The notes under the pieces: generated by a model | What the model saw: only the letters and a program-made list of their open reading frames with translations | What the model was told of the DNA's origin: nothing | Database searches by the model: none | DNA from: Sphingopyxis sp. | GTDB taxonomy: Bacteria > Pseudomonadota > Alphaproteobacteria > Sphingomonadales > Sphingomonadaceae | Length of the DNA stretch: 64,000 bases | Reading direction: 5' to 3' | Assembly (NCBI RefSeq): GCF_016793825.1 | Contig: NZ_JAEULM010000003.1 | Span: 88,864-152,863 of the forward strand | Position numbers and translations under genes: made by a program | Shown here: positions 53,225-62,015 of the stretch, piece by piece | Position numbering within the stretch: position 1 is the stretch's first letter | Layout of the letters: every line of letters begins with the position of its first letter

Positions 53225-55420
53225 TTAGAAGCGGTAGTCCCAGCCAAGCGTGAAGGTGCGTCCGCGCCCGGCGAAATAGGATAGCTGGTCGGTCGGCAGC
53301 CGCGTGTCGCTCGAATAATCGATATACTGCCTGTTGAAGAGATTCTGGATCGACAGGCTGATCCCGCCGATGCCGGTCTGGTAGCGGACGTTCGCGTCGG
53401 TGAGCGTGTAACCGCCGAAGTCGTTGTCGGCGAGCTTCAGCGGGTGCAGCGGATTCGCATCGTCGGCGGCGCGCGCCTTGCTGTCGAAGCGGCGCTTGAA
53501 ATAGACCTGCGTCTGGACGCGCGCGGAGAAGGGGCCGCTGGTGTAATTGGCCGCCAGGTTCAGGCGGTCGGGCGAAATGTTCGTGCCATCAAGGTCGCTG
53601 TCGACGATCCCGTCGGGCACCGCGTCGCTGTCGAACCGGCCGATCAGATGCGCGTAACCGATGTTGAGTTTCAGCCCGTCGATCGGCGTCTGGACGCCGA
53701 GGTTGAGCTCGAGGCCCTGGATCTCGACACGCAGGCGCTGGACGTCGAAGATTCGGTCGGGGCGGGCAATGAGCAATTGCCCCTTGTCGCTCGACGACCA
53801 GAAATAGGTCGCGTTCGCATCGACCGGCCCGCGCTTGAACTCCACCCCGATCTCGCGGTTGTTCGAGACGATCGGCGCTATATCGAGGAAAGTGTCGATA
53901 TCGACCCCTGCGGTGCCAATCGCGCGCGTGATGCGGCCGACGTCGGGCACGGTGAAGCCTTCGGCATAGCTGGCATAGGCGCGGATACCCTGGGCGGGTT
54001 CGATGATGATCCCGCCGTTGACCAGCGCATCCTTGAAACTCGGCGACCCGCCCGCGACGGCGACGCCGCCGCGCGGGGTCGTTGTCGTCGCCAGCGTCAC
54101 ATAATCGTCGATGGTCAGCTTCACATTTTCATAGCGCGCGCCGCCTGCCACGCGGATCAGGCCGTCGAACAGCTTGAGGTTCGCCTGCGCAAAGGGGGCG
54201 AGGCTGCGGAAATCGGTCGGCGGCACCCATGTGCGGCCGGTCGCGATCAGCCGCTGTTCGGTGGTGTCCCACAGGGCGTCGAAGCCCAGGGTCACGGTCA
54301 GGTCCTCGAAGCCGGGAATCGCGCGTTCATAGCTGATCTTGCCGCCGATCTTGCGGCTGCGATTCTGCGACTGGTCGAACAGGGTGCCGATCGGCGCGAT
54401 CCGTATGTCCTGGAAGGTCGCCTGCGTCAGGACTTCGCCGCCGAACGTGTCGCGACTGCGGTTGAAGAAGATCTGGCTGACGAAATTGCCGCCGCCAAGA
54501 TCGCTGTCGGTCAGCGACAGCGCGACGCTTTCGGTGCGGTTCTGCGCCGATTTTCCGGGTGGATTGCCGCGCACCGCGCTCGTCGGGATACCAAGCGTGC
54601 GGTTGCCGGGGGTGGCGACATAATCGCCGTCGCCCTTCAGTTCGAAGCGGCTTGCGATCAGGTCGATCCGCGCGCTCGGCGACAGCTCGTACCCGAAGCG
54701 CCCGAACAGTGACAGCGCCTTGGAATCCTGCGTTTCCCCCTGCGTCAGGTTGAGTCCGATCGGACGACCCTTCGCGTCCGAAAAGACGCCGCGAATCTCA
54801 TAGGCGGCGCCGACGGTCGCGTCGAACGCGCCGGCCCGATACTGGACCAGGCCCGCGATCTTGCCGCCCATTCCGGCCTTGGAGAAATCATTGTCGGCGG
54901 TGCCCTGAAGCAGCGTGCGGCCCGAAAGCCCTTCTTCCTTCGGCGCGCCGACGGTGACCTGATTGACGATGCCGCCGGTGCCGCCGATCCCCTGCAGCGC
55001 GTTCGAGCCATAGATGAGCTCGACACGATCGACGAAAAAGCCGTCGATCGTGAAGCCGTCGCGGCTGCCGTCGCGAAGGGGGGTCGACTGCGGAATGCCG
55101 TTGATCGCATAGAGCGGCGACCGGCCGCGCAGCGTTTCGCCCGCGCCCGAAAGCTTTTGCCGCGTCGGGGAAAAGCTGGGGGTGAGATTTGCGACCGCGT
55201 CGGTGACCGAGCCCGACATCGCGAGTTGCTGATCGAGCGCATCCTTGCCGATGATATCGATTGTCAGCGGCAGCGCGTTGGGCGGCAGGATCGTGCGCGC
55301 CGCGGTGACGATGATGGCGTCCTCGCCCACGCCGTCTTCGGTCGAAGCGGCATCCTGCGCAAAGACGGGCGAGGAGAGCGCGCTGGTGAGCAGCGCGGCG
55401 GCGATCCATTTGCGATTCAT
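53225..55420 (-). CDS. TonB-dependent receptor
   Basis: 731 residues from ATG 55420 (CAGGAG upstream). Signal peptide 1-22 (LTSALSSPVFAQ). TonB-box-like region DAIIVTAART; plug domain with VTDAVANLTPSFSP, LRGRSPLYAINGIPQS and RVELIYGSNALQGIGGTGGIVN; beta barrel ending in a terminal Phe (GWDYRF). The plug differs from the siderophore receptor at 17204 and lacks the QSVSVI motif. Heading an operon with a PepSY protein, it most likely imports an iron chelate. Confidence 0.93.
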   Translation of the reverse strand: MNRKWIAAALLTSALSSPVFAQDAASTEDGVGEDAIIVTAARTILPPNALPLTIDIIGKDALDQQLAMSGSVTDAVANLTPSFSPTRQKLSGAGETLRGRSPLYAINGIPQSTPLRDGSRDGFTIDGFFVDRVELIYGSNALQGIGGTGGIVNQVTVGAPKEEGLSGRTLLQGTADNDFSKAGMGGKIAGLVQYRAGAFDATVGAAYEIRGVFSDAKGRPIGLNLTQGETQDSKALSLFGRFGYELSPSARIDLIASRFELKGDGDYVATPGNRTLGIPTSAVRGNPPGKSAQNRTESVALSLTDSDLGGGNFVSQIFFNRSRDTFGGEVLTQATFQDIRIAPIGTLFDQSQNRSRKIGGKISYERAIPGFEDLTVTLGFDALWDTTEQRLIATGRTWVPPTDFRSLAPFAQANLKLFDGLIRVAGGARYENVKLTIDDYVTLATTTTPRGGVAVAGGSPSFKDALVNGGIIIEPAQGIRAYASYAEGFTVPDVGRITRAIGTAGVDIDTFLDIAPIVSNNREIGVEFKRGPVDANATYFWSSSDKGQLLIARPDRIFDVQRLRVEIQGLELNLGVQTPIDGLKLNIGYAHLIGRFDSDAVPDGIVDSDLDGTNISPDRLNLAANYTSGPFSARVQTQVYFKRRFDSKARAADDANPLHPLKLADNDFGGYTLTDANVRYQTGIGGISLSIQNLFNRQYIDYSSDTRLPTDQLSYFAGRGRTFTLGWDYRF

Positions 55421-55619
55421 TCGGGGCTCCTGTTTGCACGTGCCGCTAATGCGACCTATTCGCAAATGCAAGTGGCGTGGCGGGATTTTCTGCCCCGATT
55501 GTGAGAAAATCGGCGGAATTACACAGTATTGTCCATAACGGTGACGAAAGAGCGGCCCATTCGGACGGCGCCGCCAACCGGAGGGGACAGGTCCGTGAAA
55601 GCGCGCTATCACTGCGCGA

Positions 55620-57938
55620 ATGCGGGAAAAGGAACTGCGCTTCGCCCTGATTTGCTACGGCGGCATCAGCCTCGCCGTCTATATGCACGGCATCACGAAA
55701 GAGGTCTGGAAGCTGTCGGCGGCGTCGCGCGCCTTCTACGACGATGTGCCGCAACAGGGATCGGGCCGCGTCTATGGCGAGTTGCTGAACGCGATCGCGG
55801 CGAAAAGCGGTGTCCGGTTGCGCGTTCTCGCCGATATCGTGGCGGGGGCGAGCGCGGGCGGCATCAACGGCATCTTCCTTGCCCGTGCGATTGCCACGGG
55901 CCAGTCGCTCGACCCGCTGACCGAGCTTTGGCTGAAGGACGCCGATGTCGACAGCCTGCTGGATCCGGACGCGCGGCCATTGTCGGCGGCGACGAAATTC
56001 TGGGCGGTGCCGCTTGCGGGCTGGGCGATGAAGCGGCGCGGCAACGTTATCGACCGCACCGTGGGCGAGGATGCGCAGGCCGAGGTGCGCGCAAAACTGT
56101 CGCGGTTCGTGCGCGCGCGCTGGTTCGAACCACCCTTTGGCGGCGAAACCTTTTCCGAATTGTTGCTCGATGCGTTCGACGCGATGCAGGGCGGTCCGAA
56201 GGGACCGGCGCTGGTGCCGACCGGCCAGCCGGTGGATCTGTTCGTTTCGGTCACCGATTTTGCCGGGCACAGCGCATCGCTGGCGCTCAACAGCCCGCCG
56301 CGCGTTACCGAGCAGGAGCATCGGCTGGTGATGCATTTCCGGCAGGACGAACGCAGTGACGACGGCCTTTGCGACGTCCCCGCGCTTGCCGCCGCGGCGC
56401 GTGCGACCGCGAGCTTCCCCGGCGCCTTTCCGCCGTTCACCCTTCGCGAGTTGGACGGCGTGTTGCACAAGCGGGGAATCGCCTGGCCCGGCCGCGATGC
56501 GTTCGTACGAGCGCAGCTTCCGACGGGGGGCGAGTCGGACCCCGCCGATCGCGTACTGATCGACGGTTCGGTTCTGGCCAACGCGCCGTTCCGTCCCGCC
56601 ATCTCGGCGCTGAAACAGCGGCCGGCGCGGCGCGAGATCGATCGCCGCTTCGTCTATATCGATCCCAAGCCGGATTTCCGTTCGATCAGCTTCGGCAAGC
56701 CGGGAGAAGGGACGGACGGCAAGGCGCCGCGTCTTCCCGGCTTCCTGTCGACAATCCTCGGCGCCTTGTCCGAAATCCCGCGCGAGCAGCCGATCCGTGA
56801 CAATGTCGAAGCGATCGAGGGCATGTCGCGCCGCATCCGGCGCATGCAACATATCATCGATGCGATGAAGGTGGAGGTCGAGGAACAGGTCGCGGCGCTG
56901 TTCGGCAGCACTTTCTTTCTCGATACGCCGACCCCGGCCCGATTGCAGAAATGGCGCGCGAAGGCGCAGGATCAGGCGGCGGTGCGCGCCGGCTTCGCTT
57001 ATGCGCCCTACGGCCACCTCAAACTGTCCGCCGTGGTCGAAGAGCTTGTGAATGCGATCGACCGGCTGGCGCCGCCGGCGGGCGACATTCATCGCCGCAA
57101 TCGCCGCGACGCGCTGTGGAGCGAGGTCCGCGCGCGCGGGCTCGACCGGCTGTCGGGCAAGCGCGGGCTGGGCGCGAGCGGCGACGCGGTCGTCTTTTTC
57201 CGGACCCATGACCTTGGCTTTCGCATTCGCCGCCTGCGTTTCCTTGCTCGCGAACTCGATCGCCTCGTCGAGGCGAAGCGCGATGCCCGCGACCCCGCGT
57301 GCGATGCGATGCGCGACGCGATCTATGCCGCGCTCGGCCTTTATCTTGAGCGCCAGGGCGATAATTGGCTCGCGGGAGCCGATGTTCCGGCCGATGCCGG
57401 TGCGGCGGCATGGTTCGATGCAATCGGCGAGCGGCGCGACCTGATCGGCGCCGATGCCGAGGCGGACCGGCTGGTCGCGGAAGGCCTGGCGCAATTGCCG
57501 AAGGACGACCGGCGCATGATGTTGCTCGCCTATCTTGGCTACCCTTTTTACGACATCGCGACGCTACCGCTGTTGCAGGGTGAGGGGTTCGACGAATTCG
57601 ATCCGATCAAGATCGACCGCATCTCTCCTTCCGACGCGACCGCGATTCGCACCGGTGGTGCGGCGGCGATGCTGAAAGGCATCGAGTTCAACAGCTTTGG
57701 CGCTTTCTTCAGCCGCGCGTACCGCGAAAACGACTATCTGTGGGGGCGCCTTCATGGCGCCGACCGGCTGATCGACATCGTCGCGAGTAGTGCCAGCGGA
57801 GAGAATGCGCTGCCGCCGGAGGCTCTTGCGGCGTTCAAGCGGCGCGCATTCCATGCGATCCTCGACGAAGAGGAGGATCGGCTGCCCAAGGTCAAGGCGC
57901 TGATCGCGGAACTGCGGGGCGAGATCGGCGCCATCTGA
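55620..57938 (+). CDS. Patatin-like phospholipase family protein (DUF3376 type)
   Basis: 772 residues. Patatin core: oxyanion-like region LICYGGISLAVYMHG, nucleophile Ser78 in IVAGASAGGING, and the Asp-Gly dyad Asp315-Gly316 (VLIDGSVLANAPF). The long C-terminal half (VYIDPKPDFR..., then helical, to residue 772) fits the 'patatin-related protein' group with DUF3376. Likely a Ser/Asp-dyad acyl hydrolase on lipids in the cytoplasm or inner membrane face. No signal peptide. Divergent from the TonB receptor. Confidence 0.9.
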   Translation: MREKELRFALICYGGISLAVYMHGITKEVWKLSAASRAFYDDVPQQGSGRVYGELLNAIAAKSGVRLRVLADIVAGASAGGINGIFLARAIATGQSLDPLTELWLKDADVDSLLDPDARPLSAATKFWAVPLAGWAMKRRGNVIDRTVGEDAQAEVRAKLSRFVRARWFEPPFGGETFSELLLDAFDAMQGGPKGPALVPTGQPVDLFVSVTDFAGHSASLALNSPPRVTEQEHRLVMHFRQDERSDDGLCDVPALAAAARATASFPGAFPPFTLRELDGVLHKRGIAWPGRDAFVRAQLPTGGESDPADRVLIDGSVLANAPFRPAISALKQRPARREIDRRFVYIDPKPDFRSISFGKPGEGTDGKAPRLPGFLSTILGALSEIPREQPIRDNVEAIEGMSRRIRRMQHIIDAMKVEVEEQVAALFGSTFFLDTPTPARLQKWRAKAQDQAAVRAGFAYAPYGHLKLSAVVEELVNAIDRLAPPAGDIHRRNRRDALWSEVRARGLDRLSGKRGLGASGDAVVFFRTHDLGFRIRRLRFLARELDRLVEAKRDARDPACDAMRDAIYAALGLYLERQGDNWLAGADVPADAGAAAWFDAIGERRDLIGADAEADRLVAEGLAQLPKDDRRMMLLAYLGYPFYDIATLPLLQGEGFDEFDPIKIDRISPSDATAIRTGGAAAMLKGIEFNSFGAFFSRAYRENDYLWGRLHGADRLIDIVASSASGENALPPEALAAFKRRAFHAILDEEEDRLPKVKALIAELRGEIGAI

Positions 57939-57974
57939 TCGTCCGCGCGGCGCCACAACGTCGCCGACGGGCCA

Positions 57975-58418
57975 TCAGGACATCCCGATTCCCAACACGG
58001 GCTGGCGGCTCATCAGGCGCCGCATGGCATCGCGGTCGGTCAACAGGTCGGCGATGCTATAGGCATCGAACACCTGCATCATCGCTTGCACCCCTTTCGC
58101 GAGGACTCCGGTCAGGCCGCAGGCCGGCGACAGTGCGCATCCCGAGCATTCGGCCAGTTCAAAGCCTTCTTCGGTGCGCCGGACGACCTCGCCGACGCTG
58201 ATCTGGTCCGCGGGCCGGGCAAGCCGCATCCCTCCCGACCGCCCCCGTACGGTCTGGATGAAGCCATCCTGCGCCAATGCGTTCGCGACCTTCATCAGGT
58301 GATTGTGTGACACATCGTAGGTTCGAGAAATTTCGCCGATCTGACAGAGGCGATCGTCATGAAGCGCGAGATGGATCAAAACCCGAAGCGAATAGTCCGT
58401 ATAGCGGGTAAGCCGCAC
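57975..58418 (-). CDS. nsrR: Rrf2 family regulator, NsrR type
   Basis: 147 residues with GTG start at 58418, preceded by AGGAGAGG. Winged-helix start MRLTRYTDYSLRVLIHLAL, recognition part ISRTYDVSHNHLMKV, GRSGGMRLARPADQISVGEVV, and three Fe-S cysteines Cys91, Cys94 and Cys100 (ECSGCALSPACGL) with NsrR spacing. NsrR represses nitric-oxide response genes until NO destroys its cluster. It faces the nirK operon across a 330-bp region that carries a near-consensus NsrR operator. Confidence 0.93.
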   Translation of the reverse strand: MRLTRYTDYSLRVLIHLALHDDRLCQIGEISRTYDVSHNHLMKVANALAQDGFIQTVRGRSGGMRLARPADQISVGEVVRRTEEGFELAECSGCALSPACGLTGVLAKGVQAMMQVFDAYSIADLLTDRDAMRRLMSRQPVLGIGMS

Positions 58419-58714
58419 ATACCTCTCCTGAGAGGAATATCCCGCACCTGTCTAGCCTGATGTCGACCGCTTGTTAAGGGCCGGCCGGTCCGGTCCGCGC
58501 CCTGCCCGATGGTCGGCCGCAGCACGATCGCGGTCGCCGGATGCCCCGCAACGCGGCGATATGCGAAGGACGGCAGTCCGATATTAAAACCTGTCTTTTC
58601 AGCATTCTGGCGGGAAAATCGGTTCGGGGCCGTTGCCATGGCGCGACGCCTGATCGAAAAAATCGGCGGTCCATATCTGATTTTGCTGGACAGCCGTGCG
58701 CACCCTTTCTATTA

Positions 58715-58737
58715 AATAGGTATATTAAATACATCTT
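58715..58737. promoter_or_regulatory. NsrR operator before the nirK operon
   Basis: A 23-bp inverted repeat: left half AATAGGTATAT, central T, right half AAATACATCTT. The right half matches the known NsrR half-site (AAGATGYATTT read on the minus strand) at all 11 positions; the left half matches at 8 of 11. It ends about 10 bases before the operon's first ATG. The rest of the 58419-58747 gap shows no convincing gene or FNR site; a short palindrome CCTCTCCTGAGAGG (58421-58434 region) sits at the nsrR ribosome site. Confidence 0.8.
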
Positions 58738-58747
58738 ATAGGAATAC

Positions 58748-59839
58748 ATGATGGGGCCGATCACGCGACGCGATGCCGTTTTGAAGGGGCTGGGGGCGGC
58801 CGTGGCGGTTCCTGCGTTGACCGCAGTGGCGCCGGCAGCCGCGAAAAGCACGGGGCCGGCTGTCGGGAAAGCGGGGGCCGCGCAGCACAAGTTCGAAATG
58901 AATATCGAGGAAACGCGCATCACGCTGGTCGGGCAGCAGACGTTTCAGACCTTTGCCTATGCCGGGCAGGTTCCCGCCCCGCTGTTCCATGTTCGCGAGG
59001 GCGACCATGTCGAAGTCCTCCTCAACAATCTGACGACGCTGCCGCACACGATCCACTGGCACGGCCTGCTCCAGCGCGGGACGTGGGAAATGGACGGGGT
59101 GCCCGACATGACGCAGCTCGGCATCCAGCCGGGCGACAGCTTCACCTACAAGTTCGTTGCCGAACCGGCCGGGACCATGTGGTATCACTGCCACGTCAAC
59201 GTGAACGAACATGTCGCGACGCGCGGCATGTGGGGCCCCTTCATCATCGATCCGGTGAAACCGGCGCTGATCGAGCGTGAGGTAACGGGCGACTATATCC
59301 TGATGTTTTCGGAATGGGCGTCGTCCTGGGCCGACAAGCTGGGGCAGGGCGGCATGCCCGGCGACGTGTTCGACTATTTCACCATCAACGGCAAATCCTT
59401 CCCCGAAACCCAGCCGATCCGGGTCAAGGAGGGCGACGTCATCCGCCTGCGCATGTTCGGCGCGGGCGGTGGCTTCCATTCGATTCATATCCATGGCCAT
59501 GTGTTCGAGATCGTCTTCAAGGACGGTCATCCACTGCCCGCGCCGATCAAGGCGGACACGGTTCTGGTCGGGCCGGGCGAGCGGTACGACATCATCCTGC
59601 GGTGCGACAATCCCGGCCGCTGGATGATCCACGATCATATCGACAGCCATACGATGAACGGTCACACGCCGCATGGCGGCGTGATGACGCTGATCGAGTA
59701 TGAAGGGATTCCCCGCGATCAGTCCTATTACCACTGGGCGCACAAGGAATTCGTTCCGGACTTCTATTACGAACAGAGCCTCCGCAAGCCGCACGGCATC
59801 CACACCAATCCCAATTTCAAGGGAGTTCCGGTGGCATGA
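58748..59839 (+). CDS. Two-domain multicopper oxidase (type C-like)
   Basis: 363 residues; ATG 58751 is equally possible and better spaced from AGGA at 58740. A Tat signal (ITRRDAVLKG) leads to the periplasm. Domain 1 contains H100, HWH (103-105), H147-C148-H149, H155 and M161 (WYHCHVNVNEHVATRGM); domain 2 contains HSIHIHGH (244-251) and IHDHIDSH (295-301). HxH pairs for a trinuclear copper centre exist in both domains, but type-1 ligands (His100, Cys148, His155, Met161) occur only in domain 1. This is the type C two-domain layout, at the root between laccases and nitrite reductases. First gene of the NsrR-controlled operon. Confidence 0.88.
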   Translation: MMGPITRRDAVLKGLGAAVAVPALTAVAPAAAKSTGPAVGKAGAAQHKFEMNIEETRITLVGQQTFQTFAYAGQVPAPLFHVREGDHVEVLLNNLTTLPHTIHWHGLLQRGTWEMDGVPDMTQLGIQPGDSFTYKFVAEPAGTMWYHCHVNVNEHVATRGMWGPFIIDPVKPALIEREVTGDYILMFSEWASSWADKLGQGGMPGDVFDYFTINGKSFPETQPIRVKEGDVIRLRMFGAGGGFHSIHIHGHVFEIVFKDGHPLPAPIKADTVLVGPGERYDIILRCDNPGRWMIHDHIDSHTMNGHTPHGGVMTLIEYEGIPRDQSYYHWAHKEFVPDFYYEQSLRKPHGIHTNPNFKGVPVA

Positions 59840-60552
59840 GGGGGCTTGCTGTAAAGGGGCCGCTGCTGCTGGCTGCCAGCACCGCGGTGGCCGTCATGGC
59901 GCTGGCGGTGCGCCCCGCGAGCGTCGGTGCGCAGGCGCCGGGGTCGGAGCTGACGAGCCAATGCGCATCCTGCCACGCCCTGACGAAGCCTGCCGACGCG
60001 ACGCTCGACCGGTTGTGGAGCCGCAAGGGCCCCGACCTCTGGTATGCCGGTGACAAGTTCAATCGCGACTGGCTGGTCGCATGGCTTCAGAAGCCGACCG
60101 TCATCCGCCCCGGCGGCGTCCTGTGGTTCAAACATGCGAAGCCGGGCGAACCCCGCGACACGATCGACAGCGCCGCCGTCGAGAAACATCCGGCCGTCGA
60201 TGCCGCGACCGCCGGCAGGCTTGCCGACCAGTTGCTGTCGCTCAAAAGCGACGGACTGGTACCGGAAGGCGCCTTCAAGCCCGAGGCCGCCAACGCCGCC
60301 ATGGGCAAGCTCGGCTTTTCGAAGCTGCGCGGCTGCGTCGCCTGTCATCAGGACGCGCCCGGCACGGGCGGCGTGTCGGGCCCCGAACTCTATGATGCCG
60401 GCCAGCGGCTGCGTCCCGATTATGTGATCGCCTACACCCGCAATCCGCAGCAGTTCGACCCCCACATCTGGATGCCGACGCTGACGCTGTCCGATCCCGA
60501 TCTCCAGCGGATCACCGGCTATGTCACATCGCTCGGAAAGGAGAGCAAATGA
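59836..60552 (+). CDS. Diheme c-type cytochrome
   Basis: 238 residues, starting at the ATGA overlap with the oxidase gene. Signal peptide 1-32 (ending SVGAQ). Two heme sites, CASCH (43-47) and CVACH (167-171), each in a small cytochrome c domain of around 100 residues. It should shuttle electrons in the periplasm to the oxidase or the nitrite reductase. Overlaps the next gene by ATGA. Confidence 0.93.
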   Translation: MRGLAVKGPLLLAASTAVAVMALAVRPASVGAQAPGSELTSQCASCHALTKPADATLDRLWSRKGPDLWYAGDKFNRDWLVAWLQKPTVIRPGGVLWFKHAKPGEPRDTIDSAAVEKHPAVDAATAGRLADQLLSLKSDGLVPEGAFKPEAANAAMGKLGFSKLRGCVACHQDAPGTGGVSGPELYDAGQRLRPDYVIAYTRNPQQFDPHIWMPTLTLSDPDLQRITGYVTSLGKESK

Positions 60553-60941
60553 TGCTCCGTTACGGGATAGCGGCGCTCGCGCTGGCTGCCATGACCGGCG
60601 CCATCGCGTTCCACCAGCCCGCGACCGCCGGGACCGAAAGCCCGAAGATCGCCGCCTCGGCCCATGTCTACGACACCTATTGCGCGCAGTGCCACGGCGT
60701 CCAGCGCAACGGCAAGGGCGTGAACACCATCGGCCTGTCGGTGCAGCCGAGGGACCATAGCGACACCGTGGGCATGTCGTCGCTGCCCCGCGAACAGATG
60801 ATCAAGGCGATCACGGACGGCGGGGCGTCGGTGAACAAATCGGCGCTGATGCCCGCCTGGTCGGCCGTCCTTTCGAAGGAGCAGATCGAGGATATGGCCG
60901 ATTATCTCACCTATGTCTGCAAGTGCAATCAAGGCAAATAA
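60549..60941 (+). CDS. Monoheme cytochrome c
   Basis: 130 residues with signal peptide 1-28 and one heme motif CAQCH (45-49); the distal Met is probably in SALMPAW. The C-terminus ends in VCKCNQGK, an unusual additional CxC pair. ATG 60549 overlaps the previous stop. Likely the direct electron donor to one of the two copper enzymes of the operon. Confidence 0.93.
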   Translation: MMLRYGIAALALAAMTGAIAFHQPATAGTESPKIAASAHVYDTYCAQCHGVQRNGKGVNTIGLSVQPRDHSDTVGMSSLPREQMIKAITDGGASVNKSALMPAWSAVLSKEQIEDMADYLTYVCKCNQGK

Positions 60942-60959
60942 TTACCGGAAAACAGGGGT

Positions 60960-61889
60960 ATGAATATGCGAAGATCGATATTGCTCGCCGCCTCGGCGCT
61001 CGCCGCGCTGATCAGCCAGCCCGCGCTCGCCAAGGAGGTTACGCTGCACCTGACGGCGAAGGAAGTGTCGCTTCCCGTCGACAACAAGGGGACGATGCAG
61101 GCATCGTGGACCTTTGAAGGTCAGGTGCCGGGACCGCTGCTCCGCGTCACCGAAGGCGACACGGTGACGATGGTGCTCACCAACGATCCCGGGAACAAGA
61201 ATTCGCATTCGATCGACCTGCACGCCGCGCGCGTTGACGTGATCAAGGATTTCGAGGCGATCAAGCCGGGCGAGACCAAGACGTTCCAGTTCGTCGCCAA
61301 TCATCCGGGCGCCTTTTATTATCATTGCGGGTCCGATCCGATGTACCAGCATATCGCTCGCGGCATGTTCGGCGTCATTCTGGTCGACCCCAAGAATCCC
61401 AAGGCGTTGCCCAAGGCGGATCGCGAATATGTCCTCGTCCAGTCGGAGGTGTACGCCAACCCGGACGATCTGCATTCGATCATGAAGGCGGACTGGTCGA
61501 ACGTCGTGTTCAACGGCGTCGCGTTCAAATATGATCCCGTCCACGACCCTGCGGCGACCAAGATGCTGGTCGCCAAGCCGGGCGAACGGGTCCGCGTCTA
61601 TTTCGTCAACGCCGGGCCGAACGAGTTTTCGTCCTTCCATCCGATCGCGGGAATCTGGGACGCGGTCTATCCCAGCGGCAACCCGCAGAACAAGAAGGTC
61701 GGCATGCAAAGCATGGTCGTCGGACCCGGCGATGGCGCGACGTTCGACCTGATTTCGCCGGTCGAGGGCGCGAATGTGATCGTGGATCATTCGATGGCGC
61801 ACGCGCACACCGGCGCGATGGCGGTGGTCATGTTTTCGAACGATGCCGATCCGAACATGGGGCGCGGCGACCTGATCCTGGTGCCCTGA
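60960..61889 (+). CDS. nirK: Copper-containing nitrite reductase
   Basis: 309 residues, signal peptide 1-24 (ending ALAKE). All NirK copper ligands are present: type 1 His83, Cys123, His131, Met136 (YYHCGSDPMYQHIARGM); type 2 His88, His122, His277 (VDHSMAHAHTG). The active-site Asp86 (HSIDLH) and His227 with Ile229 (SFHPIAG) are kept. It reduces nitrite to nitric oxide in the periplasm. The protein is short for the family (usual ~340-380) and has no extra heme or cupredoxin domain. Last gene of the operon. Confidence 0.92.
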   Translation: MNMRRSILLAASALAALISQPALAKEVTLHLTAKEVSLPVDNKGTMQASWTFEGQVPGPLLRVTEGDTVTMVLTNDPGNKNSHSIDLHAARVDVIKDFEAIKPGETKTFQFVANHPGAFYYHCGSDPMYQHIARGMFGVILVDPKNPKALPKADREYVLVQSEVYANPDDLHSIMKADWSNVVFNGVAFKYDPVHDPAATKMLVAKPGERVRVYFVNAGPNEFSSFHPIAGIWDAVYPSGNPQNKKVGMQSMVVGPGDGATFDLISPVEGANVIVDHSMAHAHTGAMAVVMFSNDADPNMGRGDLILVP

Positions 61890-61940
61890 CGCCCGACACC
61901 CCCCAGCGGCCCAGTGCCGCTCACCCCCGGGCGGGTTTCT

Positions 61941-61970
61941 CCCGGCAAGGCCTTCTTCTCCCTTGCCGGG
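61941..61970. other. Hairpin downstream of nirK
   Basis: CCCGGCAAGG (61941-61950) and CCTTGCCGGG (61961-61970) form a perfect 10-bp stem with a ten-base loop. No T-run follows on either strand, so its role as terminator is uncertain; it lies between the convergent nirK and dnaJ genes. Confidence 0.6.
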
Positions 61971-62015
61971 GGAGCCTGGCGGTGGCGCTTTCGGCGCGCG
62001 GCGACGCGGCGCGGC

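Noticed and set aside
55440-55480. Fur operator before the second TonB receptor
   Set aside because: GCAAATGC-like text is present but there is no symmetric repeat comparable to the one at 17141-17163.
58638-58715. 25-codon plus-strand frame (MARRLIEKIGG...) before the nirK operon
   Set aside because: Looks protein-like but is short, has no ribosome site and ends at the NsrR operator; a leader peptide role cannot be supported.
61941-61970. Terminator call for the hairpin after nirK
   Set aside because: Stem is perfect but no T-run follows on either strand, so it is listed only as a hairpin.
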